The notes under the pieces were generated by a model. That model worked only from the letters and a program-made list of their open reading frames with translations, made no database searches and had not been told where the DNA came from. A stretch of 64,000 nucleotides of DNA from Siderastrea siderea (lineage: Eukaryota > Cnidaria > Anthozoa > Scleractinia > Rhizangiidae), in assembly GCA_964030785.1 (NCBI GenBank), contig OZ034975.1:32393769-32457768 (forward strand), in the 5' to 3' direction. Each line of letters opens with the position of its first letter. Within the stretch, counting starts at the first letter, position 1. The position numbers were made by a program, and so were the translations under genes. This document shows, one piece after another, positions 24,061-35,317 of this stretch.

Positions 24061-24860
24061 TTTACATGGCCCCAAAGTCTACATACATGACTGTATGGCT
24101 TTAAATACATACCGTGTATAAACAAAGGTTAAGCAGACAGCAAAGGAATAGCCATTCTGTCTGTACAAGAGAGTTGATTTCTGAGCAGATACATGTTAAG
24201 CGGGTTTTTTCCCTGTGGGTGAGATCAAGGCTCCAATCTTCAATAACCAATGATATCACAGTCACGTGGATATAAAGTTCCGTTACTTTATTGAAAAAGC
24301 TTTACAGTTGGGGGCCCCAGAATCTTAACCCATTGCACTCTGAATTAAATTCCTTTACCGTAATTTTTTCTTCCAAACTAGAAAATACAAACTTGAAGTA
24401 TGCATGTGTAACAGACCATCTGAAAGGTCATGATGAGTGTAACTCATAAAATAATTATATTTTCAATTAAAAATAAGTGAAAGGGAAAGTTTTAAAACCT
24501 CCTAAGTTTTCGAAAACCGTTAGTAGACATATCTATTTGAAAAAGAAAAAAAACAAACAAACAAAAAACAAGAAAGAAAGAAAGAATTGAAAAATTGTAC
24601 AGGTGCTCAAACACATCATATAAATTGTAGCAGGGGTACAATTTAATTCCTTAAATGGACAGATCTGTTCCAGACCAATTTTGTGGCAAAATTGCATTTA
24701 ATTTGACCATGCACATATTGACAAAGTAGTTTCAGGATGAAAATGGGTCAATTAAAGGTTAAATCCGACTGTTATCAAGTTTCCAGTTTTACTGGCACTA
24801 CACATGAACACTGTGCACTGTATGTATTGTAATGTGTTTATTCTTTATTTTAATGTTAAG

Positions 24861-25127
24861 GTCCTCTCAAAGAAGATGAGAAGTCTTGTCCCACACGTTC
24901 ATTCCCAGTAGCCACAGGTAGAAATCTGACAATTTGTTGCCCTGTCAGTGGATATCCACCACCAGTTGTAACCTGGGAGAAGGATGGAATTCAGCTGCAG
25001 AAAGGAGAAGACGCAATATTCACCATCATTTCTGTGGACAACAAAGACTTTGGAAACTACACTTGTACTGCTTCAGATCTTAAAACCTCGTTAGGTCCAT
25101 TTTTCATCAGTGTTATCGAAGAATATG
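24861..25127 (+). CDS. Ig-superfamily gene, exon with third Ig domain
   Basis: The 267-bp exon (89 codons, phase 1 to phase 1) follows TTTTAATGTTAAG and precedes ATG|GTAAGTG. It encodes an I-set/C2-like domain: GRNLTICCPVSGYPPPVVTW with Cys and Trp, then AIFTIISVDNKDFGNYTCTASD with the D-x-G-x-Y-x-C motif. Two sequons (NLT, NYT) are seen. It is a short domain, as usual for I-set modules. The next recognised exon is 11.2 kb downstream, across an intron filled with repeats. Confidence 0.85.
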
Positions 25128-26493
25128 GTAAGTGTGTGAAATACATCCACTGAAATGCCAAGGCCAGCCACATGATCATCAGTTGCACATCTTTACACTA
25201 TCTTCGTAAGGCAGATTTTCAACTTAGAAACTTCCTGTTTTACAGTGGAAACAGGAGAAGCATTGCTGCAAACACAGAGAAAATGAAAGTTAATTAATAG
25301 GCAAAATTGCAGAATACCTTGCAACTCATTTGCATCTCATTGAAGCAATGTTACCTCTTGTTTTTCACCTTGTTAGACGGGCCCAGGCCATGCCAGCTTT
25401 AATTAGTAATGCTTTTTTTTTTCATACTGGGGTATTCAAGGTCACAATATTCTATGGGGAAGGAGATGGAAGAGGGGTTATGTTTTGTGCTTGGTGTTAT
25501 TGGGGATAAGGCTAAATTATTGTAATCCCTCAACTGTGATTATAATGGTGGGTTTTGGGGCACATTGGAAAGAGTTTGTTAGTCAATGCAAGTTACATTT
25601 ATTACATGTATATGGAAAGCACTTCTCCAGGCTGAATAGAGCACTTTGGTGAGTTGTTTTACGGTTGGGATTTTACAGTAAGAACTGTTGCCATGGGTAT
25701 GGTCTTGTATATTTTTCTGCTCATGTCGGGACATTCAAGTTGCAAAATACAAAGTAAAAATGAAAAAGCATTTGAGAAATACTTTTTTAACTCGTGAATG
25801 CAATTCAACAGTTATTGTAGCACTTCGTCTTCCTGCTCGCTTGCTCGATCATATAAACTTTATACTTCATATAAGATTGGGTCTCGCTCGCTCGATCAAA
25901 TTAACTTTATACTTCATATAATGTTATTCAAGTGTCCTCAAAAGCATGAGATTGTGCAAATGAAGTCCTAGATTTTGAAGGCGTATTTTCCAACTCTTAA
26001 AATTAAGATGCTTCTGTTTTGGAGCTGAAAAAATTATGAAAAGAAATCACCCTGAGGAATAATTGAATGCTGAAAGAGAGAAAGAGAGGACATCAAGCTC
26101 TGTTAAAGCTATGAAAAGCCTTTTTGTGTTGAGATTCTCTCGATTTGCAAACGTTTTTGTTGTTAAGTTTGCTACAAAAGTTATTTAGCGAACCACGGAC
26201 TTCAGAAAGATTTTACAAAACCTGGGTAAACTCTACAGTAATGTAAAATAATGTTGTTTTTAAATGTTGATTTGCTTTTTGAAAATTGTTAACTTATCGT
26301 TTGATCCAGGTTTCTATATTTGCAATTTTGTTCACAAAGCCGCTAATCACTTTTGATTGACCGGTCGCCATGAAAACTACATGTGTGTGTGCACACGCAA
26401 CAAAAGGTTTTTGCTTCTAAAACAAATTTGTTGTTTATTGGAGTAAAATTTTTGGCTAGAAAAGCTTTTTGTCGATTATTTTGTCTGTTTTAA
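25128..26493 (+). other. Intron, 5-prime part
   Basis: No exon is recognised. A short direct duplication with the motif TTTATACTTCATATAA occurs near 25,857 and 25,905. Confidence 0.5.
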
Positions 26494-27067
26494 CCCTATT
26501 CTGCCTGGGCTTTTTTTTGGGTTTCTTTGTGCCCCCCCTCCCTATAGATCTCAAAAAGTATTAAAGCTCTTGCGATGAAACTTGGCACGTTTTTAGCACG
26601 TCATTAGCTTAACAGATTGGGCTTATGACGTGTCAATTATGACGTGTCGTGACCTCACAATAACGTCACAAACCCGCCATTTTGAATTTGAGGCTGCCAT
26701 CTTGAATCCCAAATTTGCAGTCATACAGCGGACAATGACGTCACCAAAACATATATGTTTTTGTTCTAAGAAACATACTTAGTCAAAACAAGCACACAAA
26801 AGTAAAAAATTATCATCTTACAGAAGAAGGGGGGAAACCTGAAAAGAGACTGAAAAAAGACAGAAAATAGACAAAATACACTTCTGAGGAGACGGTTGCT
26901 ATGGAAACGTCAATCATCATAGTCACGTCATTGACACAGTCAAATTTTTTCTGATAAATTTTAGGAAAAGTCACGAGATTTGGTGATTATTCGTCTAGCC
27001 GTTTAAAAGTTATAATATTCGTTAAAGTCATGCCCCCTCCCCCCCCCCCCCCCCAGGCAGAATAGGG
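26494..27067. mobile_element. piggyBac-type MITE in TTAA
   Basis: The ends CCCTATTCTGCCTGG and CCAGGCAGAATAGGG are a perfect 15-bp inverted repeat flanked on both sides by TTAA (26,490-26,493 and 27,068-27,071). Inner C-rich runs sit beside both ends. It is non-coding and lies in the long intron. Confidence 0.8.
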
Positions 27068-27405
27068 TTAAGTAATGGGTTTAGGAAGCAATGTTTTATA
27101 AACACGGACAAAATTGCACAAGCAGGTTGAAATTTGATATGAGTGGCTCTCAGCAACTTGCGAAAAATTTCAGCAATTTCCATTTTCAAGGCTGTTTTCT
27201 GCTTAATACTTGATTCCTAACCATAGGCTTTTTATCCAAATATACTAATTTAACAATTTAGTGTAAAACGAAGTTAATTTGGGGAGCCAACAATGTTAAA
27301 GTGCATATGACAGATTTTTTTTTATTTGCCTGATCGAATCTAAATGACATCCTGATATGAATATCAAAAATTATTTTTCGATTTCGATTTTCCTTCCCCG
27401 CGCTT

Positions 27406-28410
27406 TTGCCGTTTAAAAACGTGAAATTTTACTTCCGGTCATGTCAAAAACCGCGCAAAGGGAGACCTGGGCATAGTCACGTTGTGACGTCATACCAGGA
27501 ACGGAGTCAATGCCAAAACAAGCTACATGGGCGGCATTGCGGAGATCTAAATCATTTTATTTTTCGTTATTCCGCAACTGCCAAATTAAGCACGAAATTG
27601 TGTGAAACTGCTGATGTTACAAGTAATCTGGGCAGTGATTTGGAGCTTTTAGAGTCCATCGAATGCGAATCGCTAACTTCTGAAAGAAAGTTGAAAGCGA
27701 AACAGAACTGGAGATCGAGAAAGAAGCTATTCAGAACCAAAAGGTCCTTACATAGACAATCCGCTTGCCGATGAAAATTGACTTAGAGAATACTATCAAG
27801 GGGTAGAGGAGACAGAGCGAAGAAAACAGAATCTAGAAAAACCTATTTGATGGTACCGTAGCGCTCGAGACGTAGTAAGAAGTGCCACGATTTCTCATCT
27901 CCCGGTGTAAATATTATAATTGTGCTCGGCTAAATAAACCTTGTTCGCGCTCGGCTAAATAAACGCCTGTTACGCAGGTTATACTTTCATACTCTTACAG
28001 GTGTAGATGTGGTAACTGTGCTTTAAACCATCTGCAAAACGTCGTAGATTGTCTTTGCTTCAAAGAAATTCAGAAATGTGTCGAATCTCTCGAAGCGCCG
28101 TTGTATGTTTCGCGCGAAGCCGCAAACTTAACACAACAACAGGATGTGTAACAACCTACCCGGCACTGTTCAGTGTTGTCTGACTTTAAAACTGATGGTC
28201 GCTACGATCAGATGCAGAAAATATAATACGATAGATGGAAGAAAGTATCGTTCAGTAGATTGGTTCGGAAGAGAAGTGCGTAATTCTCTGCGTTCTTGTG
28301 GACTCTCTGAAACGTTGTTGTTTTATGTTTATGTAAATTGTGCAATAGCAAATCTGATTGATATTTCAGGTCTTTCAATAAGAATAAGCTGCAGTAAGAT
28401 TATTAAATGA
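27406..28410 (+). pseudogene. P2X7-ballast-like TE protein, left-arm copy
   Basis: An upstream open segment (27,406-27,774) with a basic, Ser-rich product is followed by a second segment at about 28,000, after an acceptor-like CATACTCTTACAG. That segment encodes CRCGNCALNHLQNVVDCLCF with KEIQKC next to it. This spacing of cysteines (CxCxxC, then CxC, then C) matches the Zn-binding cysteine-rich part of the cytoplasmic ballast domain of P2X7 receptors, which also occurs in repeat-derived proteins annotated as P2X7-like in invertebrate genomes. A stop at about 28,149 breaks the frame. A further open part contains DGRKYRSVDWFGREVRNSLR, consistent with the later half of the domain. No P2X channel domain is present. 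Confidence 0.5.
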
Positions 28411-28619
28411 AGATTAGTTTGCTCATTCCTTTCAAAGCTTAGTCAGCCATGTTTTCATCATAATTTTATAATTATCCGTAGTCCAGTTGTGAAAAAATGA
28501 GGGATGTTATATTCTTTACCTCAGTTATGAATCAACACTGGTCAGTATATCGGAAGTAAACAGTGCAGAAATTTCGAGTGTCAATTTGCCTAGACGTATT
28601 AAATGCATCACGAATGTTT

Positions 28620-28910
28620 CAGAGAGTCCACAAGAACGCAGACAAATTCTCACTTACCTTCCGAACTAATCTGACAACAATTTCTTCCGTCTATTGCATT
28701 ATATTTTGCTGCATCTGATCGTAGCGACCATCTGTTCAGACAACACTAAATCCCGGGTGCATTGTTTTACATCCTGTTGTTGTGTTAGTTCGCGGCTTCG
28801 CGCGAGACAACAGCGCTTCGGGAGATTCGACACATTTCTGAACTTCTTTGCAGCAAAGACAATCTACGGCGTTTTACAGATGGTTTAAGGCACAGTTACT
28901 ACATCTACAC
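28620..28910 (-). pseudogene. P2X7-ballast-like TE protein, right-arm copy
   Basis: This is the inverted counterpart of the left-arm module. It reads CRCSNCALNHL, a stop, then VDCLCCKEVQKC and a CKTMHPGF motif on the minus strand. Here the second cysteine pair is intact (CLCC), whereas the left arm has CLCF, so the two arms have decayed independently. Stops and frameshifts make it non-functional. Confidence 0.5.
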
Positions 28911-30717
28911 GTGTAAGAGTATGAAAGTATAACCTGCATAACAGGCGTTTATTTAGCCGAGCACGATTATAATATTTACACCAAGGAGATTAGCAATCGT
29001 GGCATTTCTTCCCGCGTCTCGAGCGCTTCGGTACCATCACATAGGTTTTCTAGATTCTGTTTTCTTCGTTCTGCCTCCTCTATCTCTTGATAGTATTATC
29101 TTAGTCAATTTTAATCGGTAAGCGGCTTGTCTATGTAAGGACCCTCTGGTTCTGAATAGTCTTCCTTCTCGTTCCCGAGTTCTGTTTCGCTTTAATATTT
29201 ACACCTAGAGATGAGAAATCGTTGCATTTCTTGCCATGTCTCCAGCGCTTCGGTGCCATCAAAGAGATTTTCTAGCGAGTGAATTATTCGTTCTACCTCC
29301 TTTTTCTCTTGATAGTATTCTCTAAATCAATATTCATCGGCAAGTGCCTTGTCTATGTAAGGATCTTCTGGTTCTGAATAGCTTCTTTCTCGATCTCGAG
29401 TTCTATTTCGCTTTCAACTTCAGAGGTTGGCGATTAGCATTTTATGGACTCTAAAACCTCCAAATCACTGCCCAGATTACTTGTAACATAAGCAGTTTCA
29501 CATAATTTCGTGCTTAATTTGGCAGTTGCAGAATAAAGAAAAACAAAATGTATTAGATCTCCGCAATGCGGCCCATGTAGCTTGTTTTGGCATCGACTCC
29601 GTTCCTGGTATGACGTCACAACGTGACTATGCCCAGGTCTCCCTTTGCGCGGTTTTTGACATGACCGGAAGTCAAATTTCACGTTTTTAAACGGCAAAAG
29701 CGCGGGGAAGGAAAATCGAAATCGAAAAATAATTTTTGATATTCATATCAGGATGTCATTTAGATTCGATCAGGCAAATAAAAAAAAATCTGTCATATGC
29801 ACTTTAAGTTATCTGCTGCGCATTTGGTTTGTTTTCAGTACTCTTGACAAAATTTAATTTACGTGAACCACGCAAAAACACACAGGAGATGCACTCCTTT
29901 CACGCCTGACGGCAAACATGCAAAAGTTATTAATACAGATGTTTCTGTTTCAATTTCTTCATCTATTCCTTGTCTCATAGAACCAAACATCTCTGCTGTA
30001 CAGCAGGATAACATCTTACTTTTTTGAAAACGTTTACAAGATTCCTCAAAGTTAGCACACCTCCATTCACGAGTTGGCTCATAGCCCCTTTGATTAAGTT
30101 ACAGGGAAAATCATCTGAAAAGATAGACCTTCGAAGGCTGTAACCTTACACCATAGAAGATGAGAAAGAATATGAACACTCTCCTAGCGAGTTTTACTAC
30201 CTAGACGAGGAACAGATTAACAAACGCGACAAAGAGACGAGTGTTCAGCCAAGCAGCAGCAGTCAGGAAGAAATTGAAGGCGTCATAAAAGCATCAAGAT
30301 AACTAAGAAAGAAGACTGCGATAGAAATGAACATACTTTTCCACTACGTAAAAACAATTCGTATGAGAAATGAAAGCGTTGAAAGCCTACCTGGGGTGAG
30401 TTGCATAAAACCTGACGCTCGGTGTAACTGCTAACATCAGATGTTAAAATAGTGACTTCGAATGCAACTCGCCCCTTCGTCCGCCCTTGACCATCTGTTG
30501 TCCAAGTTTTTCATGAATATACGTATAAAAGAATGGAGAAGTGTACGAACCAGGTACCATATATCCAGTTATCAGCGAAGCATTCAAAAATGAGTGACAA
30601 GAGGTCTCTATCCAGTGAACATACAGGACAGGGACTCAAAGAAAAGTTCTTGCTGTGAAATGCAAGTCTCTGGTTCATAACCATGGGAAAGGCAACAAGC
30701 CATTAGCAGCTCAGGCA

Positions 30718-31410
30718 CTTGAAGATAATGAAGAAGAGGTTGTCTTTGAGACCAGACAATTTGGCGACACCAATCCAGTTTCTCTTTAAAGAACAGTTTG
30801 GTGGTTTTTGTCCCTACGTTTCGTTTCAGAGTGAGGGACAAAAGTCAAAAGCTACACTGGGGAGACGTACAACTTGCACAAGATCAAGATGGCTGAGAAG
30901 TGCTTTTCTTGGCTGGCTGAGCGTGGCACGGAGACCTGACATAGTCAGGAAAAGGGTCACCCAAGAGCTTTTCAACCAAAGTTTATGCTACGAATACAGA
31001 GAGATGTCCAGTAAAGTTCTACAAAACATTTAAAAGCCACAGGCCTGTAGAAATGAACGAGCCAGCTGCACTGTTTTACTGAGTAGTTCGGCATAACCGA
31101 AGAGCTCTACCGTGACGACGTTTGGTATATGAAGTCACCCCTCAGGAAGAATGAAATTGGAAAGTTTCTATCCACAGTGGCAAAGAGGGCTGGTCTCCCA
31201 AGAGAGGGAAAGAAGGTCGCTAACCATTCGGTAAGAAAGACCTGCATATCCAGGCATCAAGAATCGGCGTCAAGTTCTTATGATCTTCAAATGACCTCAT
31301 ATTCCACAGAAGGCACAGGTTCTCACAAGGCCATAAATGCGATGCTGAAGTCTGGTGTGGACCCTCTGTTATCGTCTAGATACTGCCCCAGTGTTTTCAG
31401 GAGCTGATAT
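30718..31410 (+). pseudogene. Crypton/ZMYM-type tyrosine-recombinase-like gene, decayed
   Basis: Coding remnants appear in several frames in the right order: a block with EEEVVFETRQFGDTNPV (30,736), TVWWFLSLRF after a stop, HWGDVQLAQDQDG (about 30,858), HRPVEMNEP (about 31,040), then MKSPLRKNEIGKFLSTVAKR and GKKVANHSVRKTCISR (31,129-31,258). The last block carries the His-x-x-Arg-like NHSVRK of the DUF3504/Crypton-derived recombinase domain found in ZMYM2, QRICH1 and related transposon proteins. At least five stops or frameshifts are present. It sits in the long intron of the Ig gene on the same strand. Confidence 0.55.
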
Positions 31411-31435
31411 CTACAATGGCCTACAAGGGACATGC

Positions 31436-31615
31436 TGCAAACAAAAAAGAAAACAACCAAATAAAAAGAAACCACGCAAACAAAAAAGAAAGAAAAGCAA
31501 ACAAAAATGGAACCACGCAAACAAAAAAGAAAGAAAAGCAAACAAAAAAGAAACCACGCAAACAAAAAAAGAAAAACGGAAGTGAAAAACAAAATGGAAG
31601 TAAATAAGAAAAAAG
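31436..31615. repeat. A-rich minisatellite interrupting the recombinase-like remnant
   Basis: Repeats of ACGCAAACAAAAAAGAAA with shorter AAGAAAAGCAAAC units, nearly pure A/C/G on this strand. The Lys/Asn-rich and, on the other strand, Phe/Leu-rich ORFs are artefacts. Coding-like remnants resume downstream at about 31,620. Confidence 0.75.
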
Positions 31616-31739
31616 CGTACGGCCTGGCCTTGCAAGCTGCCATGTTTTGTATCAGTTGTGGAGCAAAGTCTCTGGTGGAAATTGCAAAATAATTGCTCAA
31701 AGTGTGGAGTATTTCTTTTGAATCCCACAAGCAAATCAT

Positions 31740-32117
31740 CCAGCAAGTCCATAGCCTTCAAGGAATTTAAAACAGGAAAGAAACGGAGCGATCGACCCAA
31801 TTTCAGCCTAAGAAAAGGCTCAAGGCACTGAGTATGGTGAGCAAGTCGAAGGCCAAGGAAACCGAAGTGTCAATAAAGGCTTCACTGAACTGGAGGCTTC
31901 AGGCAATCTGAAGAGATGCCGAGGCAAGACCTTGCCAGTGAAAGTTAAACCAACAGCAAATGCTCAGTGTAGTTTGGATAAAGATGTGACGAAGCATGTG
32001 AATCGCGACAAAAAGGTCCATGAAGGGTTGAAATACGTTTTGCTGTACCCTGTTCACAGTGAAGTAATTAATTTACCAGGCACAACCAAAGAATTTGTCC
32101 TTCCTCCTCCTCAATAA
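31740..32117 (+). pseudogene. Downstream remnant of the same TE-type protein
   Basis: Frames here encode KAKETEVSIKASLN (about 31,848) and then VKVKPTANAQCSLDKD with KYVLLYPVHSEVINLPGTTK (31,932-32,115), separated by stops. The second block looks like one folded domain that follows the recombinase-like part in related repeat proteins, but I cannot name it. Stops confirm it is dead. Confidence 0.35.
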
Positions 32118-32654
32118 TATATCACCACCCAAACATCACAGCATTAATCTGCACGGTCTGCAATGGTACCTATGGGAAACGAGAGAAAGTAAGTCGGGAA
32201 TTCCACCTGATTAAGTGTGATGTGAACAGTGTCGGTGTCTTGGTTACTAGGGCCCGGATTGTCAATAACTACAAACTTGAATTCACTTGTCCCTGCATCC
32301 ACGAACAAATTTGAAGCTCCTTTTGGTGCCACGAGTTGTTTGGTTAGAGGGACTAGCTTTCTTGTGCACTGCAGTTTCCTTCTTTTATACAAAAACGTTG
32401 CTGTCGAGATCCAAATCATCCTGCGCGCTACCTGCTTACGGTAGTTTAGCAAAAAACCTTGTAAGGTGGCTCCAAGTAGTTTTATCGGGTCACAATTCCA
32501 TTTTTGAATGCACTTATATAATCTTACTTTGGCTCAATGAATCTGAATTTTATACCAGATGTTAGGCTTGGTTGAAAGTTTGGATGATGCTCTTTTTATG
32601 CTAATCATCATTTCCATAGCAACAGTAAACAAATATGGCAACAACAGTTTTTCA

Positions 32655-33129
32655 CATACCATAAACTGCCACTTATAAACCCTGGGCTTATACAACTTCG
32701 TAAGGGTTTTTGGTGGGCTTATAAATGGAGGGGCTTATATCCGGGGGGGGGGGGGCTTATAAGCGGAATAAAACAATGTTTCGAAATGAGCCACAGCAGT
32801 GTTGATTGAAATACATTTTTAAACTACCAGTTTTTATTTAACCTTTGAAAAGTCATGATAAATCGAATTCATTTCAATTTTAACAACAAAATCAAAACTG
32901 TAACAACACGAATGTAACCGGAACGTAACAAAACAGAGGCTCAGAGTTCATCTTCGCAGTGTTCTGTGAGAGTGCTTAACATTAAGGAAACAAGGAAAAC
33001 TAGAGGGGGGCTTATATCCAGGGGGGCTTATAACCTGATGTATTTTTTTGTTTAAAGGTAGATGGGCCTATAACCGGGGGGAGCTTATAAGCGGGGGGGG
33101 GGGCTTATAAACAGCAGTTTACGGTATAT
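32655..33129. mobile_element. MITE with GGGGCTTATAA internal repeats
   Basis: The ends CATACCATAAACTGC (left) and GCAGTTTACGGTATAT (right) form inverted repeats. The interior carries many copies of GGGGCTTATAA or GGGCTTATAAGC, concentrated near both ends. It is non-coding. Confidence 0.65.
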
Positions 33130-34346
33130 CTTTCGATTTTGTTTCTACCCCCAACAAGCGAATAAATGCGCTATAATCTACACAATGTAGAACACCAAAT
33201 GGGGAAATCTCAAACAAATTAAACTGTTCGATTTTGAATAATTCACTCGTACATTTTTAAGATGTGTTTTTTTCTTTCATGTTGAAATATAAGCAGTTAA
33301 AACATTCCATAGGTCTCACAAATTATCAGTAAATTACCACAGAAAGTTTCCTTAGCTTTACGTTATTACTCCCTGCAAATAGGTTTGACTAACTCTTCAG
33401 CAACGAAGAAATCGCGCTAAGAGTGATATTTATTGTAGTACAATGTACTTTTAGCTGTTTCGGACTCGTTCAGAAACTGCTCTAGGCCAAATCGGTTTCA
33501 GAAAATAACATTCTGTTGCATTGCCACCAATCGCCAAAAACAGTTAATTTGTAAGTCCTATACTAGCTCTAATACACTGTGTGCTAATATTAAACGTCTT
33601 TCCTACTGTAACTGTGTCATAATTTAGTGGCAGGTTCATTTAATTTATTCCCTTTGAAAAGGCTTTGAAAAATTTAGAAGAAATTTAGACGCGCTTTGAA
33701 ATTCTGGCATGATTTTCACATGGGTGTTAGGAAAAAAATTTTTCCTTCTGATTTCCCGACCCGGTCCTCCCCGTAAATAATGAACCATCCCTTATTGCAA
33801 AACTGATTTTTCTATTCATTTTAATAATACACAACATAATGTAGGGTGTTTTATTGAAGAATTAAAATTTTTAAATGAAACTCAATCCTCTGTTTATTGG
33901 CTTATAGGGGCTACGTCATGGGTATGTTTATGTATTGGATTCAAAATTGTGGTCAAGTCAAAAATTATGGAACATTTTCTTGTACACCGAATGGACTTAC
34001 AACTGGTAGAGGAAGACACCAAGTGACGTCTCGAATGGAGAACGAAACAATAATTTCATGGTGGTTTTTCCTAGACTCGAGGAAAAACTTTTTTAAAAAA
34101 GCATGCCAATTTATTTGAAGTTGCAATCATGTTTCCTTCTAGACCATTTTGGCTTGTGATTTTAAAATAATATCTCCTGGGATATGCATGTGGGTAGTTG
34201 ACATGTATCCCAATCTGCCTCCCTCCCCCCACCCCCCCATGTTTCTAGCTCTTAAGTTGAAAGATCTCTTAACAAACACACACACAAACATTGAAGCATT
34301 CCAATAAGATTGAAAGCAGCAGTAAAATTAATACATAATGGAGTGC
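33130..34346. other. Intron DNA, nothing recognised
   Basis: No exon, RNA gene or clear repeat boundary is supported. Confidence 0.45.
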
Positions 34347-34355
34347 AGTTCAATC

Positions 34356-35308
34356 CATTCTCGTTCCCAGAGCCTACGATCTGTTCTGTCAGCGGTGGGA
34401 TCGTAGGGCTCTGGTATCAGCCATTACCGGATGTCGTGAAATTCACGACATCCGGTAGCGCATGTCTAATTCGTTAAGGTGCTATTGCGCCTGCTCTGTT
34501 CTCGTCCGTGGAGCTCTGGGCATGACAATTCTGACAGCCGAGAAATTTGAATTCCTATCGAGTCCTGGTGTCCGATCGACTAAAAGCTGTTCGGGGCCCT
34601 CTAAATCTCCTGCAATTAGCGGAAAACCTGGAGCTTTAAAAGAAACAAACTTAAGAAGCTGCCTTTCGTGCCGTAGTTGTTCAGAAGAGCGACTGTCCCT
34701 GCATTTCGCTCACGGGTGTGGATTTGTATCTTGAATAAAGGTATTGCATTTGCGTTATACTGAATTGTACAGTTATTTTATCACATTCGTCTGGTTTCTG
34801 ATGTGTGAGAATGTCAACTGTGCACTTATCGTTTCGCCACGTTTCACCCCATCGAAAATTTCCAGAAGAATTTGGCGCCCAAGTTTTTAAACATCGACAT
34901 CAAGAGGTCATTACAAAAGTTGATGAGACAGTTACATGTAAGTTTATTTATGGACAAGCTGTAGTTTTGTAGAAAATGCTGTAGCGAGAAAAGAATCGCC
35001 AGCATTTAGCGACGATCTCTAACACCTTGAATTCTTACGTGCTTAACCAAACAGCAAAATTTGGTCCTCAATCTGCCCTAAGCCACATTCTTTGTGTGGA
35101 AATTGATCAAGTCAATATATTTTAAAATTAATGCCCTGGCCTGATTAATTCAACCGGAAATAAAACGTTATGCGTAGAAGCCGAAACATTCTAACGTTAT
35201 TACGCATACAGTTTGAATGGGCCAATCAAAAAAAGTAAATTTTTGGCCGTTACCAGAGCTACAAGAGACGTAATTTAAAAAAGCCGCGTAGCTCTGGGGA
35301 CGAGAATG
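34356..35308. mobile_element. MULE-like element, 9-bp TSD
   Basis: The ends CATTCTCGTTCCCAGAGC and (reverse complement of the right end) CATTCTCGTCCCCAGAGC differ at one base. An exact 9-bp direct repeat AGTTCAATC flanks the element (34,347-34,355 and 35,309-35,317). The 9-bp duplication and the CTCGTCCCCAG core in the end link it with the element at 2031-5254. A 90-codon ORF (34,462-34,734) inside has Cys/Ser-rich content that I do not recognise. Confidence 0.75.
34425..34457. repeat. Perfect 16-bp hairpin
   Basis: TACCGGATGTCGTGAA, one base, then its exact reverse complement. It lies near the left end of the MULE-like element. Confidence 0.8.
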
Positions 35309-35317
35309 AGTTCAATC

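Larger units (their letters stand above)
27300..29803. mobile_element. TTAA-flanked near-palindromic element (Kolobok-like) with coding arms
   Basis: The left arm (27,300 to about 28,315) and right arm (about 28,615 to 29,803) are inverted copies over roughly 1 kb, starting AGTGCATATGACAG and ending CTGTCATATGCACT. Both sides are flanked by TTAA (27,296-27,299; 29,804-29,807). The TTAA target together with an AG-starting terminus fits Kolobok better than piggyBac. Each arm encodes a decayed protein with a P2X7-ballast-like Cys-rich module. The right arm holds an extra internal duplication of about 220 bp. No transposase is recognisable. Confidence 0.75.

Noticed and set aside
31323..31800. 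Phe/Leu-rich ORFs resembling membrane proteins
   Set aside because: They are antisense to an A-rich minisatellite; the hydrophobicity is compositional.
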